Notes under the pieces: model-generated
The model's input: the letters and a program-made list of their open reading frames with translations, nothing else
Databases searched by the model: none
What the model was told of the DNA's origin: nothing
Source of the DNA: CAVWDI01 sp963753725
Lineage (GTDB): Bacteria > Chloroflexota > Anaerolineae > Anaerolineales > UBA4823
Assembly (NCBI GenBank): GCA_963753725.1
Contig: CAVWDI010000021.1
Span: forward strand, 186,001-250,000
Length of the DNA stretch: 64,000 nt
Direction: 5' to 3'
Program-made: the position numbers and the translations under genes
Shown: one piece after another, positions 36,694-47,673 of the stretch
How positions within the stretch are numbered: the stretch's first letter is position 1
Layout: every line of letters starts with the position of its first letter

Positions 36694-37563
36694 CTATCCG
36701 CTCATCTCATTCAGCCGCTTCACATGTTCCGGGTCGTTTGCGTCCCCAAACTTGGTCAATGGCATACTGGCTTTCTTAGCCATTAATTCTTCGTATTCAT
36801 CATCTTCCACGAATGCCACGCAGCGCCCGATGCTTGCCTCTCCATCCACAAACCGCCATGGGAAGAAACCGATCGTAACACGCTGGTTGAGCAGTAAATC
36901 AATATCTCCGCCCAGACATTCGGCATGGATGATCCCGTAAGGGAACATCTCCAGATGCATTAATTGGTATTTGGTATCGTCAAAGACGTCCGCCAGACCG
37001 GCGCTGTATTTGCTCTGGAACACTATCTCAGCTTCTCGCGCCTGGCGCGGCATCCAATCACGCACTATGGTGTTCATGGGATGGTCAGCGCTCCCGCAGT
37101 CCACCCCCAGCCAGCGCAGCTTTTTGGCTTTGCACCATTCGGCGAACTCCCTGTCAGGACCGGGATGTTTGACCATGTAGCGGATTTCATCGGCGGTTGG
37201 ATGGTCCCAGCCGAAGTGGTGGTAACCGGTATGGATGATTAATATGTCGCCTTCTTTGACCTCTACCCGCTCTTCAACCATCTGGCTGGTGTATATCTCA
37301 TAATCGCCTGCCGCATCACTCAGGTCAACGATCACACCCTGGTTGACCAGGAAATCCAATTCGAGGTCAGCCATATCTTTCCCGGGAGTATGAAAATGAA
37401 TTTCACCATCCAGGTGCGTGCCCAAATGGTTTGAGTGGGTTAACAGCTGGCCGTTGGCGCCATTGGGAGCCAGACGTTTGAAATACTTCACCTGCAGCGG
37501 TTCGTAGGTGGGCCAGGGCGGCGTTCCAATCCCCAATGGAATGGTCAAATCTATCGTTTTCAT
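36694..37563 (-). CDS. Cyclase family protein (kynurenine formamidase-like hydrolase)
   Basis: A 289-residue member of the cyclase superfamily (PF04199), metal-dependent amide or ester hydrolases that include kynurenine formamidase and isatin hydrolase. The diagnostic HLGTHLDGEIHFHTPG (metal ligands HxGTHxD and the following His) is at residues 46-61, with LGVDCGSADHPMN near 155. The usual length is 210-260, so this one is slightly long. RBS CAGGAG. It stands alone on the minus strand; no tryptophan-degradation gene is close, so the substrate is uncertain. Confidence 0.88.
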   Translation of the reverse strand: MKTIDLTIPLGIGTPPWPTYEPLQVKYFKRLAPNGANGQLLTHSNHLGTHLDGEIHFHTPGKDMADLELDFLVNQGVIVDLSDAAGDYEIYTSQMVEERVEVKEGDILIIHTGYHHFGWDHPTADEIRYMVKHPGPDREFAEWCKAKKLRWLGVDCGSADHPMNTIVRDWMPRQAREAEIVFQSKYSAGLADVFDDTKYQLMHLEMFPYGIIHAECLGGDIDLLLNQRVTIGFFPWRFVDGEASIGRCVAFVEDDEYEELMAKKASMPLTKFGDANDPEHVKRLNEMSG

Positions 37564-37800
37564 TCTAAATCTCCTGTAGAATAATTTATTTTATTACCTT
37601 TATGTATTTTAACCTAATATTTATCAATACTCATCAAAAGTAAAATTCCAGTATTAAAGTTTCGCTTGCGATGAGCGTTCATCTGGACTTTCAATTAAGG
37701 CATTTTTTGCTTGATCACTCCCTCGCAGAACATACCGTAGTATAGAACGACTTACCCCCCCTATTTCAGGGAAGTAGCAATCCCCTCCATTCATCTTGTC

Positions 37801-38010
37801 ATTAGGGAGCGGTCTCAAGTTGCTATTCTATGCTGCTTCAAAACGCGGAAGCTTCCTCAACTAACCGAACTTCGGTGGAAAGCGACCGTGGCAATCTCCC
37901 TTGTTGTCTTTGCGAGGGAGCAGTCCCAAGCCACCAATATATGCGGCGTCAAAATGAGGACACTTCCTTAACGAACCGAATTTCAGTAGACAGCGACCGT
38001 GGCAATCTCC
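37801..38010 (+). repeat. Two direct copies of a 95-base dispersed repeat
   Basis: Copies at about 37801-37899 and 37910-38010 both run from GGGAGC(A/G)GTCTCAAG-like sequence through CTTCCT(C/T)AAC and ACCGAA(C/T)TTC to AGCGACCGTGGCAATCTCC. They belong to the same family as the copies at 45293 and 53300. They precede the DUF6144-like gene. Confidence 0.7.
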
Positions 38011-38090
38011 ATTTTGAACTTAAATCAAACCCAATCATACTTTACATGGTATAGATATTGGAGATAAAATAGTTCTAAGGAGGATTTTAT

Positions 38091-39074
38091 ATGGATAAAA
38101 CAGGTTTCCGCAGCTTCCTGGCAGCAAAAGGTACCCCAGAAAAAGACATCGATTCTTTTGTGAACATCGTCGTATGTTTCGAAGATCATCTCTCGAGGAC
38201 TTCCGGAGAGTCATCCAATGAGCGCATCGAAGCAGTAAATATTGAAGCCTTTTCTGATGAACTGATCAAATCAGGAGAAAACACCTGGGACAACTACCTC
38301 GCTTTAGCTCGCTATGCCCAGTTCCGCCAGGACCACGTTGCTTTCAAGTCTATCGTGGAACTGATCGACGGCTGTGAAGTGATGCACAACCTGTACAACA
38401 AGGTTGGGATAAGCCTAGGTGAGGACATGCGAGGTAGCATCTTTGAAGGCGTTGATCTACCGCCAATGGGCACACCCAACACAAAGAAACCTCCGATCAC
38501 CCAAACAGTCATGGGGCGTCTTGAAAGTCAAACCGATCCCCAAACATGCCGCGCCTTGCTCATTGACTGTCTGCGAGACCTTCCCGACGAAGATTATTTC
38601 CAGGAACGCAAGAAATACCTCGCCTGCGACAGCCTGGATGATTATCTGGAACAGCGCGAGACCGATTTTCTAGCTGAACTGGAAACGATCAAAGAGGATG
38701 GCGGTCTTTTTTACACACAGCCGGTCACTGATGAAGTGATCGAATTCATGCGTGACAACCCGGAAATCTCCAACGTAGTGCGCCGCGGAAACACGCTTTA
38801 CAAGACCAAGATTCCCTACCAGACAGACGAATACTTGAAAGAGACGGATGAAGACTTAAAGCGCTACCATTACTGCCACTGTCCCTGGGTGCGCGAAAGC
38901 TTGAAGGACGGCGATGCCCACATCTCCTCCACTTTCTGTAACTGCAGCGCGGGTTATGTTAAGAAACCCTGGGAGGTGATATTCGGGCAGCCCCTGCAAG
39001 TCGAACTGCTGGAGTTTATTTTGGATGGCAACCCAAGGTGCAGGTTCGCGATACAGCTCCCCGAAGGCGTTTAA
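38091..39074 (+). CDS. DUF6144-like protein with Cys motif
   Basis: A 327-residue cytoplasmic protein. I assign it tentatively to DUF6144 from the C-terminal block HYCHCPWVRESL, then SSTFCNCSAGYVKKPWEVIF; the paired CxC motifs suggest a metal or cofactor site or a thiol function. The N-terminal part is acidic and helical (AKGTPEKDIDSFVNIVVCFE). RBS AAGGAGG is well placed. The gene is convergent with the molybdenum hydroxylase operon and probably independent. Function unknown. Confidence 0.72.
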   Translation: MDKTGFRSFLAAKGTPEKDIDSFVNIVVCFEDHLSRTSGESSNERIEAVNIEAFSDELIKSGENTWDNYLALARYAQFRQDHVAFKSIVELIDGCEVMHNLYNKVGISLGEDMRGSIFEGVDLPPMGTPNTKKPPITQTVMGRLESQTDPQTCRALLIDCLRDLPDEDYFQERKKYLACDSLDDYLEQRETDFLAELETIKEDGGLFYTQPVTDEVIEFMRDNPEISNVVRRGNTLYKTKIPYQTDEYLKETDEDLKRYHYCHCPWVRESLKDGDAHISSTFCNCSAGYVKKPWEVIFGQPLQVELLEFILDGNPRCRFAIQLPEGV

Positions 39075-39097
39075 GCACGCTCACCCTCTGCTCTTAT

Positions 39098-41453
39098 TTA
39101 CTTGATCTTCCCAGCATCCAGCATCGCCAGGAAGACGCGCTCCGATGTGAAGGGAGGTCCTTCCATGCGCACACCCACCGCGTCGTAAATGGCATTCGCA
39201 ATCGCCGGGATGGTGGGCACCATGGCATGCTCGCCAATACCGCGTGCGCCCCACGGCCCATCGTCCTGCGGCACTTCCACGATAATGGACTGGAATTCCT
39301 GCGGGATATCGGCAGAGGTAGCGATGCGGTAATCTACAAAGCTGGGATTTTGCGGTACGCCCTCTTTTAACTGCAGGCTTTCAAACAATGCAGAGCTTAT
39401 CCCCTGCACAAAACCGCCTTCCATTTGCGCTCTGACCAATTCCGGGTTGATCGCCTTTCCCACGTCGAAAGCTGCCGCGCCTCGAATCACATCTACCTGT
39501 CCGGTATCCAGGTCAACTTCCACCTCAACCGCCTGAGCGCCGGTCGTATAGTGAACCACCGCTCGTTCACCCTGCCCGGTCTCTGGATCAAGTCCCGTGA
39601 CGTAGGTGGGCATAAATTTGCCGCGCCCGATCACCGGACCGCCCATCCAACCCTGGTCATCCGGCTTCGGCAATCCATAAATCACCAGGTTATTCAGCGG
39701 TATTTCACGTTCACTTTGGTAAGAAACCACCATGCCGTTGATAATATCAAGCTTTTCCAGGTCCTCCTCCCACGCTTCTGCAACCAGTTCCAGTATCTGC
39801 CGGCGGGCGTCGCTGGCTGCATTCACAACCGCATTCCCCATGCTCCAGGTCAGGCGGCTGGCAACTGTCTGCCACTCATAAGGGCTGTAGCGCGTGTCAA
39901 CCGGTGTGGCCACACGCACCCATTCATAAGGCACACCCAGCGCTGCCGCAGCCATCTGGGCCATCACCGTAAAGGTGCCCTGTCCGATATCCTGACCGCC
40001 CAATCCCACCACAACTTTCGCGTCTTCGGTAAGCTCCACCCAGGCGCTCGAACCCGCATTTGGCGGCATGGCAGGCGCTTTCCACATTAACGCGATCCCT
40101 TTGCCGCGCCGTTTATTGGGAGCGCTGGCCGGGGAACTTTGACCCCAGCCGATCGCCTCGAGCAACTTTATCCACGCATTCCGGCAGTCCGGTTGGGTGC
40201 ATCTTGCTGCCGGTAACCAGGATGCTGCCATCCCCGGAAACAGTTGATCCTGCGAAATTCTACTGGATCCATCTCAATTTTCAGCGCCAATTCATCGATG
40301 CACTGCTCCAGGCCGGCATGCATTTCAGGCATACCAAATCCGCGCATCGGTCCGCTGACCGGGTGGTTGGTATACACGCAGTAGCTGTCCGTTTTGACAT
40401 TTGGCACTTCATAGGGACCGCTGCTGCTGTAACCCGCCGGCGCGGGTGATATTGACCCCGTATTCGGTATAAGCGCCGCCATCCCAGTAAAATTTGTTCT
40501 CCATCGCCAGCAGCTTGCCGTTCTTGTCGCAGCCCATCTTGAAGTAAGCCACCAATCCCTGGCGCACAAAGGCTGTGTAGAACTCCTCCTCGCGCGTCAG
40601 CAGCAGTTTCACCGGCCGGCCTTTGGCTTTCATGGCGATCACCACCACCAGGGCTTCCATGCTGACACCCGCTTTGCTGCCAAACCCGCCGCCCACATAC
40701 GGGGCAATCACGCGCATATCGCTCTGCGAAATCCCTAAACCTTGCGCGATCAGGTTTCGCTGCGCGAAAGGGGATTGCGAGCTGCCCCAGAGTGTAATTT
40801 TTCCCTCGCCGTCCACCTGCGCTACCGCCACATGCGGCTCAATCGGGACATGCTGGATATGTGGGATGCGGTACTTGCGTTCGACGATCGCCGCGCATTG
40901 CTCCCAGGCGCTGTCCGGGTCTCCCTTTCGAATTTTAAAATGGTTAGAAATATTTGTACCAGCCTGCGGAAGAATAAAATTCGCCAATTTATATAAGTGC
41001 AGATTTGGATGGATCAAGGGCGCATCCGCATCGGTTCCAAGCTCCGGATCAAACACCGCATCCAGCACCTCATATTCAACCTCAATCAAGTCAACCGCTT
41101 CTTGAGCGATCTCTTCATCGATGGCGGCCACACCTGCTACCGGGTCACCCACATAACGAACCGTGCTGCGGCAGAAAATGTGCCGGTCCTGTAAATAAAG
41201 TCCCATATAACCAGGGAAATCCTCGCCGGTAACCACGACCTTAACGCCCGGCAGCGCTTCCGCTTTACTGGTATCGATCGACAATATGCGTGCATGGGCA
41301 TGCGGGCTGCGTTTAATGCGCGCGATGCAGCAATCCGCTCCCAAACTGCATATCATCCGCAAACAACGTCGATCCAGTGACTTTCCCGCGCCCATCCAGG
41401 CGCGGCTTGCTCTCACCAATTGGACTGGGGAATATAGTGTTGGTTTCAGTCAT
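39098..41453 (-). pseudogene. Molybdenum hydroxylase large subunit (XdhA/CoxL-like), frameshifted
   Basis: Large molybdopterin-binding subunit of a xanthine dehydrogenase/aldehyde oxidase-type enzyme. The true start is the ATG at 41453 (MTETNTIFPSPIGESKPRLD). Seen in order: KPRLDGRGKVTGSTLFADDM, SPHAHARILSIDTSKA, GGGFGSKAGVSMEALVVVIA, SGPMRGFGMPEMHAGLEQ, and WGARGIGEHAMVPTIPAIAN with the catalytic Glu near the end. Frame breaks lie near 41337, 40437, 40250 and 40170, so no single frame covers it; the largest pieces are 40409-41336 and 39098-40170. Total about 785 residues, normal for the family. It follows the small subunit by 17 bases. Whether it is dead or the breaks are assembly errors is open. 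Confidence 0.85.
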
Positions 41454-41470
41454 TGTTTTAATCTCCCTGT

Positions 41471-41947
41471 TTACACGTTCACGGCTTGTTTGATGCCATC
41501 AATAATGCGTACATACCCGGTGCACCGGCAAAGATTCCCCACTAACGCCTCCTGGATCTCAGCCTCATCCGGATTTGGATTGCGCTTCAGCAGCGCATAG
41601 GCTGACATCAAAACCCCTGGCGTGCAGAATCCGCACTGCACTCCCCCGGCATCATTTACAGCTTGCTGAACGGGGTCAAGTTTTCCATTTTGAGCCAATC
41701 CTTCAACGGTCAGGATCTCGCTACCATCACACTCTACCGCCAGGACCAGGCAGCTGTTAACCGCCTCGCCGTCCAGCAGCACAGTACACGCGCCGCATTC
41801 TCCCGCATGGCAGCCGTTTTTAGTGCCGGTTAATGCCAGGTTTTCGCGCAGCATCCCCAGCAGTGTCGTGTTCGAAACGACCTGGACTTTCTCCCATTCA
41901 CCATTCACGTTGATAAAAATTTCATGATAAGCCATAACGTTCTCCAA
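41471..41947 (-). CDS. Molybdenum hydroxylase [2Fe-2S] subunit (CoxS/XdhC-like)
   Basis: A 158-residue ferredoxin-like subunit carrying two [2Fe-2S] clusters. The plant-type cluster motif CHAGECGACTVLLDGEAVNSC is at residues 43-63, and the helical-domain motif GGVQCGFCTPGVLMSAYALL with NLCRCTGYVRI follows at 103-145. It passes electrons from the molybdenum centre to the FAD subunit. Complete and in frame, located between the FAD subunit (22 bases upstream) and the large subunit (17 bases downstream). Confidence 0.95.
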   Translation of the reverse strand: MENVMAYHEIFINVNGEWEKVQVVSNTTLLGMLRENLALTGTKNGCHAGECGACTVLLDGEAVNSCLVLAVECDGSEILTVEGLAQNGKLDPVQQAVNDAGGVQCGFCTPGVLMSAYALLKRNPNPDEAEIQEALVGNLCRCTGYVRIIDGIKQAVNV

Positions 41948-41969
41948 TAAAAAATTCGGTTTTGAAAGT

Positions 41970-42870
41970 TCAATTTTTAGCAGATTTCAATTGGTTCCAG
42001 ACGTCCAGCAGCGCATTAAACGAAAGGTTGCGTACCATCAGTTTCCGGTAGCGTGCGCCGCCGCGCACATCGTCGATTGGCGTACAAGCCTGCATGGCAG
42101 CCTGGGCTGCCTGCGCCAATCTCTCTTCTGTAATCGTCCCTTCGGAAAGCAAAATCTCCACCTGCTCGACGATCAGGGGAACCGGGGCCACCGAAGCCAG
42201 CGCCAGCTTAAACCGGTAACCGGAAGTGAGTTTATCATCCGGGTATCCAGCCGCCGTTACCCCAACAATCGCCAGGTCACCGGATTTGTTGCGCCCGAGT
42301 TTAAGATACTTGCCAGCCATATCCTTTGGCGGCACAGGGAAGCGGATAGCGGTAAGGATATCGCCCGGTTCCAGTTTTGTCTTTCCCGGTCCAAGGAAGA
42401 ACGAAGCTAATGGTTCCTGTCTTGAACCTTTCAAACCGTGCACCTGCAGTACGCCGTCCAGCAGGAGACAAGCGCCGATCGTATCTCCCGCCGGGGAGGC
42501 GTTGCAAATATTTCCGGCAATGGTCGCCCGCGATACTGAGCTGGTAGCTGGCAACTCTGCTGGCCGCTTCAACCAGGAGCGGGTAATGCTCTCTGGCTGG
42601 CGCGCAAGCGATCACCTGGTTCATGCTAACCGCCGCGCCGATGGTCAACCCGTCCTCCAAATCGAAATGGATATCACACATTCCGTCCAGCTTTTTTACA
42701 TCCACCAGGTATTGGTACGACCAGACGCCGTCGCGCATGCGCACGAAAATATCCGTCCCGCCCATAAAGGGGCGCGCCTGATCCGGATTGTCCGCCAGGA
42801 ACTGGCTCGCATCTTTGAGCGATTCGGGGACGATGTAATCGAACTTCGGTAGTCCTGGATGCACATTCAT
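41970..42870 (-). pseudogene. Molybdenum hydroxylase FAD subunit (CoxM-like), frameshifted
   Basis: FAD-binding medium subunit. The N-terminal part shows FDYIVPESLKDASQFLADN and the FAD motif PFMGGTDIFVRMRDG; the C-terminal part shows ATIAGNICNASPAGDTIGACL, KYLKLGRNKSGDLAIVGV and a CO_deh_flav_C domain. A one-base shift near 42540 divides it into two frames (42870 to about 42545 and about 42540 to 41970). With repair it would be about 300 residues, as usual. First gene of the M-S-L operon. Confidence 0.85.
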
Positions 42871-43220
42871 CTTGTTTAGACTCTCCTGTTGTTCTATTCT
42901 TTTGGTTTTCCTATGTATAAAGAAAGAATAATTATATACGTTCCCAGCCTAAATTCAAATAGTATTCCTGGATTAATTTCATAGAAAGATAATCCATATT
43001 TTTTCAAATACTCTGTGAAATATTCAACGTAATCTATTATGTCTGAAATCGAAATCTATTAAAAAATCGTCATTCCAACCATCGGGAGGAATTTATAATC
43101 CCGGGTGTGTCGGTACCCTGACACGCGATCATCATGGAGAATAATATAACGGCATGATATGTACTACAATTTTCGGGTGTAAAATCATCCTACCTTCCTT
43201 GTAGAGTATTATTTATCAGT
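42871..43220. other. Intergenic region between divergent genes
   Basis: AT-rich control region between the hydroxylase operon (minus) and DUF2877 (plus). The only structure I see is GTGTC-GGTACCC-TGACAC near 43106-43123. No coding potential is evident. Confidence 0.4.
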
Positions 43221-44121
43221 ATGATCATCGCCAGCAAAACAATAATTTACCCACCAACCATCGGCAGCATTGTCCAGGAGATTATCGCCAGGGATCAGGA
43301 TGGTATTGTTCACGGTATCACTTCGCGCGGTCTGTTCATAAAAACAGATACTCGCCGCATTATCTACCTCACTTCAGATCCATTCAAAGGACCGTTGACT
43401 ATCAATCTGGATAAATATATCTCCATCCCCAAAAATATTTCTCACGGAACTCCTGTATATCTCAAATCGGGAAATATCTTATTTCCGGAGGCAGGTCTAA
43501 CGATCGAATGTAACGACACCGTGGTGTGGGAAGCCGCCCTTCCCGCCGCACAAATACTTCCCAGACACGAACAGAGTCACAGGGTGAAGTCGCTCGGGGA
43601 GCAGATTATGCGCGTTGATAAAAAAACCGGTCTCAGCTGGCTGCTGCCCTATTTGCTCGAAACGCCGGGTACTTCATCCCCAGCAGACGCGCTTGAAACA
43701 GCGCCAGCTAGCTTCTGCGCTCAATCTGCGCCGTTCGTTTAGAGCGGGAGACACCGCTGTCATGGCGAGCGGCTTATCAGAATTTATGGGAAGCGGTCCT
43801 GGCTTAACGCCTTCCGGGGATGATTTTGTGTTGGGCGTGATGTTATGTTTAAACCGTTGGAAGGATGCAAACCTACAAGAAAATAGTTTGAATAGCCTCA
43901 ACCAGGAGGTTGTTGAAACCGCTTACCGGTTAACCACCACCCTCAGCGCCAACCTGATCCAATCCGCCGCGTTAGGTCTGGCAGACGAACGACTGTTAAA
44001 CGTGCTCGATTGGATAATAAGTGATATCCCGGATGGTGGTCATCTGGTGGCTGGGTTATTTGATTGGGGACACTCATCCGGTGTAGACGTTTTCACCGGC
44101 TTCGCCACGCTGCTGTCCTGA
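43221..44121 (+). pseudogene. DUF2877 family protein (AllH-like), frameshifted
   Basis: DUF2877 protein of about 300 residues. The N-terminal beta-rich part (DGIVHGITSRGLFIKTDTRR) is in one frame to about 43690, and the C-terminal part (GSGPGLTPSGDDFVLGVMLC, the family hallmark, near residue 190) is in another to 44121. The E. coli relative AllH (YlbF) is a subunit of oxamate carbamoyltransferase, acting at the end of allantoin breakdown. The nearby xanthine-dehydrogenase-like operon makes a purine-related role plausible, but no FdrA/AllF or AllG partner is present. The immediate 3' neighbour is an IS110 copy. Confidence 0.8.
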
Positions 44122-44166
44122 GTACTGTCATTAGTATCTTAGAAAATGTGTAAAATTAACAGAAAA

Positions 44167-44230
44167 GGACACGGCAGATCGATTGTCATTCGGTTTCAGA
44201 AACCGTTTCGCAGCTCTGATCGCCGTGTCC
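44167..44230 (+). ncRNA. Nested stem-loop upstream of IS110 transposase, bridge-RNA candidate
   Basis: GGACACGGC (44167-44175) pairs perfectly with GCCGTGTCC (44222-44230). Within it CGGTTTC-A-GAAACCG (44191-44205) forms a second stem. The region lies between the end of DUF2877 and the transposase start, exactly where IS110-group elements encode their bridge RNA. A short GGTC/GACC stem follows at about 44261-44274. Loops have not been matched to a target. Confidence 0.45.
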
Positions 44231-44317
44231 GTCCCAGAAACAGCCCGAACAGTTGTTTGGTCCCTTGAGACCGTATCATTGCTAGTGCGGGCACCTGTAT
44301 TATACACGGAGGATATG

Positions 44318-45224
44318 ATGACAATCACAAACAAAAAGGTATACATCGGCATCGATATCAGCAAAGACACCTTGGATGTTACCGTATTCGACAGTGAAGA
44401 ATACTGGCATCTAAACAATAATATCAAAGAGTTGCACAATCTTGCACCCCAACTGAAGGATCTCTCCCCAACTCTGATCGTGGTGGAAGCCAGCGGCGGT
44501 CTGGAGCAACCGGTTGTTAGGGAATTGTGTAAAGAGAACCTGCCAGTGGCAATAGCCAATCCAACCCGAGTACGTAACTTTGCCCGCTCAACCGGCCAGT
44601 TGGCCAAGACCGATAAGCTTGATGCCAAGATCATTGCCCAATATGCCCAGGCTGTCAATCCTAAGGTAAGACCCTTACGCACAGCGCAACAGGAGCATCT
44701 GGATGCTCTGGTAACCCGCCGCAGGCAAATTGTCGACACAATAACAGCCGAGAAGAACCGCTTGTCAACCACCCACCCTGCACTCCTAGAACGGCTTAAA
44801 AGGCATATTGACTGGCTTGAAGAAGAACTACAGGCATTAGATGATGAGATTAACAAATTCATACAGCAAAACGCTGAATGGAAGCAGAAACCTCTATCTT
44901 GGAGAGCGTGCCAGGTGTTGGACCTGTGACAGTTTCAACTTTGCTGGCGGAACTACTGAGTTAGGGACTCGCAATCGCCAGCAGATCGCTGCCCTGGTCG
45001 GTGTTGCACCAGTGAATAAGGACAGCGGCAAAATGCGTGGTAAACGCAGGATATTTGGTGGCAGAGCTCCGGTTCGCAGAGTGTTGTACATGGCTACTTT
45101 GGTTGCAACAAGGGTAAATCCGGTCATCCGTTCCTTTTATGAACGCTTATTGGCAGCGGGTAAGGAGAAAAAGGTTGCTTTGACGGCATGCATGCGCAAA
45201 CTGCTTGTAATTCTAAGTCGATGA
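44318..45224 (+). pseudogene. IS110-family transposase, frameshifted
   Basis: A second IS110 recombinase, clearly different from the one at 25634. The DEDD domain is intact: KKVYIGIDISKDTLDVTVFD, LIVVEASGGLEQPVVREL and TDKLDAKIIAQYAQ. The frame breaks near 44897 and again near 44960, so the Transposase_20 motif ESVPGVGPVTVSTLLAEL and the following RQQIAALVGVAPVNKDSGKM are in separate frames. GGAGG precedes the ATG at 44318 by five bases. Probably no longer active unless the indels are assembly errors. Confidence 0.85.
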
Positions 45225-45292
45225 TCCGGAATAATCGTCCTTGGAACCCTTATCTTCTATAGGGTTGGTTGACTATTGACAAATCAGACAGT

Positions 45293-45508
45293 TGCTGCGA
45301 AGGAGCGGCCTCTTACCAACCAATCTAAACTTCCACTATATTCTCTTTTCTTCACGAACAATATATACAACATGCAGCGACTGCGGCAATCTCCTCCTTT
45401 CGTGTCTTTGCGATTGAGCGGTCTATTACCAACCAATAAAAATCTCACAATATTCTCTTTTCTTCATTAACAACAGATATAGCATGAAGCGACTGCAGCA
45501 ATCTCCCA
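45293..45508 (+). repeat. Two direct copies of a dispersed repeat
   Basis: Copies at about 45293-45394 and 45406-45508 share GCGA-GAGCGG-CT-TTACCAACCAA, ATATTCTCTTTTCTTCA and CATG(C/A)AGCGACTGC(G/A)GCAATCTCC. The GCGACxGxGGCAATCTCC end links them to the repeats at 37801 and 53300. They fill the gap between IS110 and the CAP-protein cluster. Confidence 0.7.
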
Positions 45509-45577
45509 GTTCAAATGAGGGCTCATCAGTTCCACAAACACCTACAAATCCAAAAGAAAAGGGCAGGCATCATGCCC

Positions 45578-47380
45578 CTAACCAGGGATAATTACCTGCC
45601 CTACCGGATTCTTGATATTGGGAAATTTACTGTTTGTTTCTATACCTTCCCTATTGATAATTAAATTTCCTCTTTTCCATGAATTGCCATAACCATTAGG
45701 ACCGTACACTCGCACCCACCAACCGTACTGATTTCCCTTTACGAATTCAGACGGCAATCCGGTGATATTCACGCTCCCCAGTTCCTAACAATCCTGTTCT
45801 GTCACTCGGATCATAGTCTGTTAGATCTGCAATATGTACTTCATAGTTGTCGCTGGTCATACCGCGCTGGTTCAGGAAAACATTTGCGGGATAGACACGT
45901 TTGCGCCGGGTGTCGGAGAATTCAGGGGAACATCCTGCATATCGAAATCACAAACATAAGGCTTGGATCAGTAGTCGTGGAGGAAATTCGAATCGAGTAC
46001 CGACGCTCCAACCAGTAAATAATCCCGTGAACATTCACTTAACGTACATAGTACTGCTGACCCGCAGATAGTTTGGGAAGGTTTTTAAATCGTAATCACC
46101 GTTTGTATTGGTATCCGCAGTAGCAATGTTGACCAACTTGAACCATCATAGAGGCGTAATTCAACGGTTGTTTGCACGGGTACTCCCTTGTCCGTCACAC
46201 GGCCTGACAGCACCTTCGCCGCGCTGCCTGCTTTTCCTAGCATGATTGGCAGGTATACCGATTTAGCCGTAGGAGGTGACTCTCCGCTTCCCGTGGTGAA
46301 ATTCCAGTATGCATTGGTGCTGCCGTTTGAGTAAGTTATGCCTTCAGAATTAACCGTGTGTACATGCCAGTAATACTTAGTTCCCTTCGGTAAACCGTTG
46401 ATGGTTTCTTGTGTGTTGATTCCAGTTGAAATCCAATCGCTACAATCGTTGTCATTTGTAGTATCAATACAGTACATGTGAGATGATGACGCTGAACTGA
46501 AACTCCAACTTAAAGTTACACTAGTAGATTGGTTTTCTGTACCGTCAGAAGGGCTAATTTTGTTAAAAGTTGCTGGTTTGGGAGGATAAATCCAATTCGC
46601 ACACGGATCGAAAACGTTCATCACAATGACTTCTCCGTTTGGGTAGCCCATATACGATCCGCTCGCGTGTCCAATGCCTATAAAGCCTTCCTTGCCCATT
46701 AGGCCGCTATTATCAATATAGGCAAACCACAGCATCATTCGGCGGTGACCCCAACTGTCTTCTTTGTCTTCATAAATCCAGTCGTAAATGGCCTGCTCTA
46801 CTGGATATTTAATTGTATATGTAGCCATATGAGCCCAAATACTCTCGAAGTAAAAGTATTCACCAAGCGGGATGGGATCGTGACAATTTTTTATGTGCTT
46901 ATTCTGATCCAATCTCCACTCTGGATCATAGCCATCTTCATAGTGACCAAATTTATCATTCGTGCGTAAAAATTCTGCATACTTCTGTGCTACACTGATC
47001 ACATTACCTTCCCATCCATGTAAGGGGTGCATGCCAGTTACATTTCGAACCTGTCGTTCACTGTTGATCAGCCATAACGCTCTGTCATTCTCGGTCATCG
47101 AGTCCCACACTATTTGAGACGGTAACGATATTGACGGTAAATTTGTGCCGAGCTGTGCATTCTCCTGTGTGCGGCCGTAATTAAAAGCCGCTTGGATATC
47201 TGCTACATTCGAAAAATCTATTGATCTGGGGATATCATTTATTAGGTCTGGTGGCCAGGATTCAGGTGCATAATTTGATGATGAATTTGCTGGTGCAAAA
47301 ATCGACAGGCTTAAAATCCCCACAATCAACAGGATGATGTAAAAGCGAATATTTACCGATACACGAATTAAGGTCGACAT
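45578..47380 (-). pseudogene. Secreted CAP-domain protein with Fn3-like and regulatory-like domains, 3' part frameshifted
   Basis: Begins with a signal peptide (FYIILLIVGILSLSIFAPA), then a CAP/SCP domain at about residues 60-265 (LWLINSERQVRN, KFGHYEDGY, SWGHRRMMLWFAYIDNSG, GFIGIGHASG), a fibronectin-III-like domain at about 270-365 (SVTLSWSFSS; GTKYYWHVHTVNSEG) and a CarboxypepD_reg-like domain (VLSGRVTDKGVPVQTTVEL). The main frame ends at 46085 with an aberrant tail. The continuation (ADTNTNGDYD, CDFDMQDVPLNSP, then GLPSEFVKGNQYGWWVRVYG) is scattered over other frames down to 45578. CAP proteins are secreted and mostly of unknown function. A 5'-leader hairpin is shared with the paralog at 48928. 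Confidence 0.8.
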
Positions 47381-47673
47381 GATTCCTCCTTTCTTTCGTA
47401 GACCAGCGCCGCACTACAAAAGGTGCGGTTTAAGATTATCCATTTCCCGCCTGGAAATAGTTTAGACGAATTAAATCTTAATGTCAATATTTTCCCCCAT
47501 CTTCTAGCTCGCTTTGCGCAGAACTACCACGCATTCAATTCGCGCGAGCAGTAAATCTTCACCTTCAGGACCAATTAGATACACAATCAAAAGCTATATT
47601 AATTTCCAATAGAGTAGTTCATTTCCGCTATCGGGATGAGAAAATTAACATCATTGTTTGAAGGGTGAAAATC

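Noticed and set aside
37801..38010. Direct repeats considered as a CRISPR array
   Set aside because: Only two diverged copies of about 95 bases with no regular spacers and no cas genes.
43106..43123. Small inverted repeat GTGTC...GACAC in the DUF2877 upstream region
   Set aside because: Short, with no T run and no clear relation to a promoter; could be chance.
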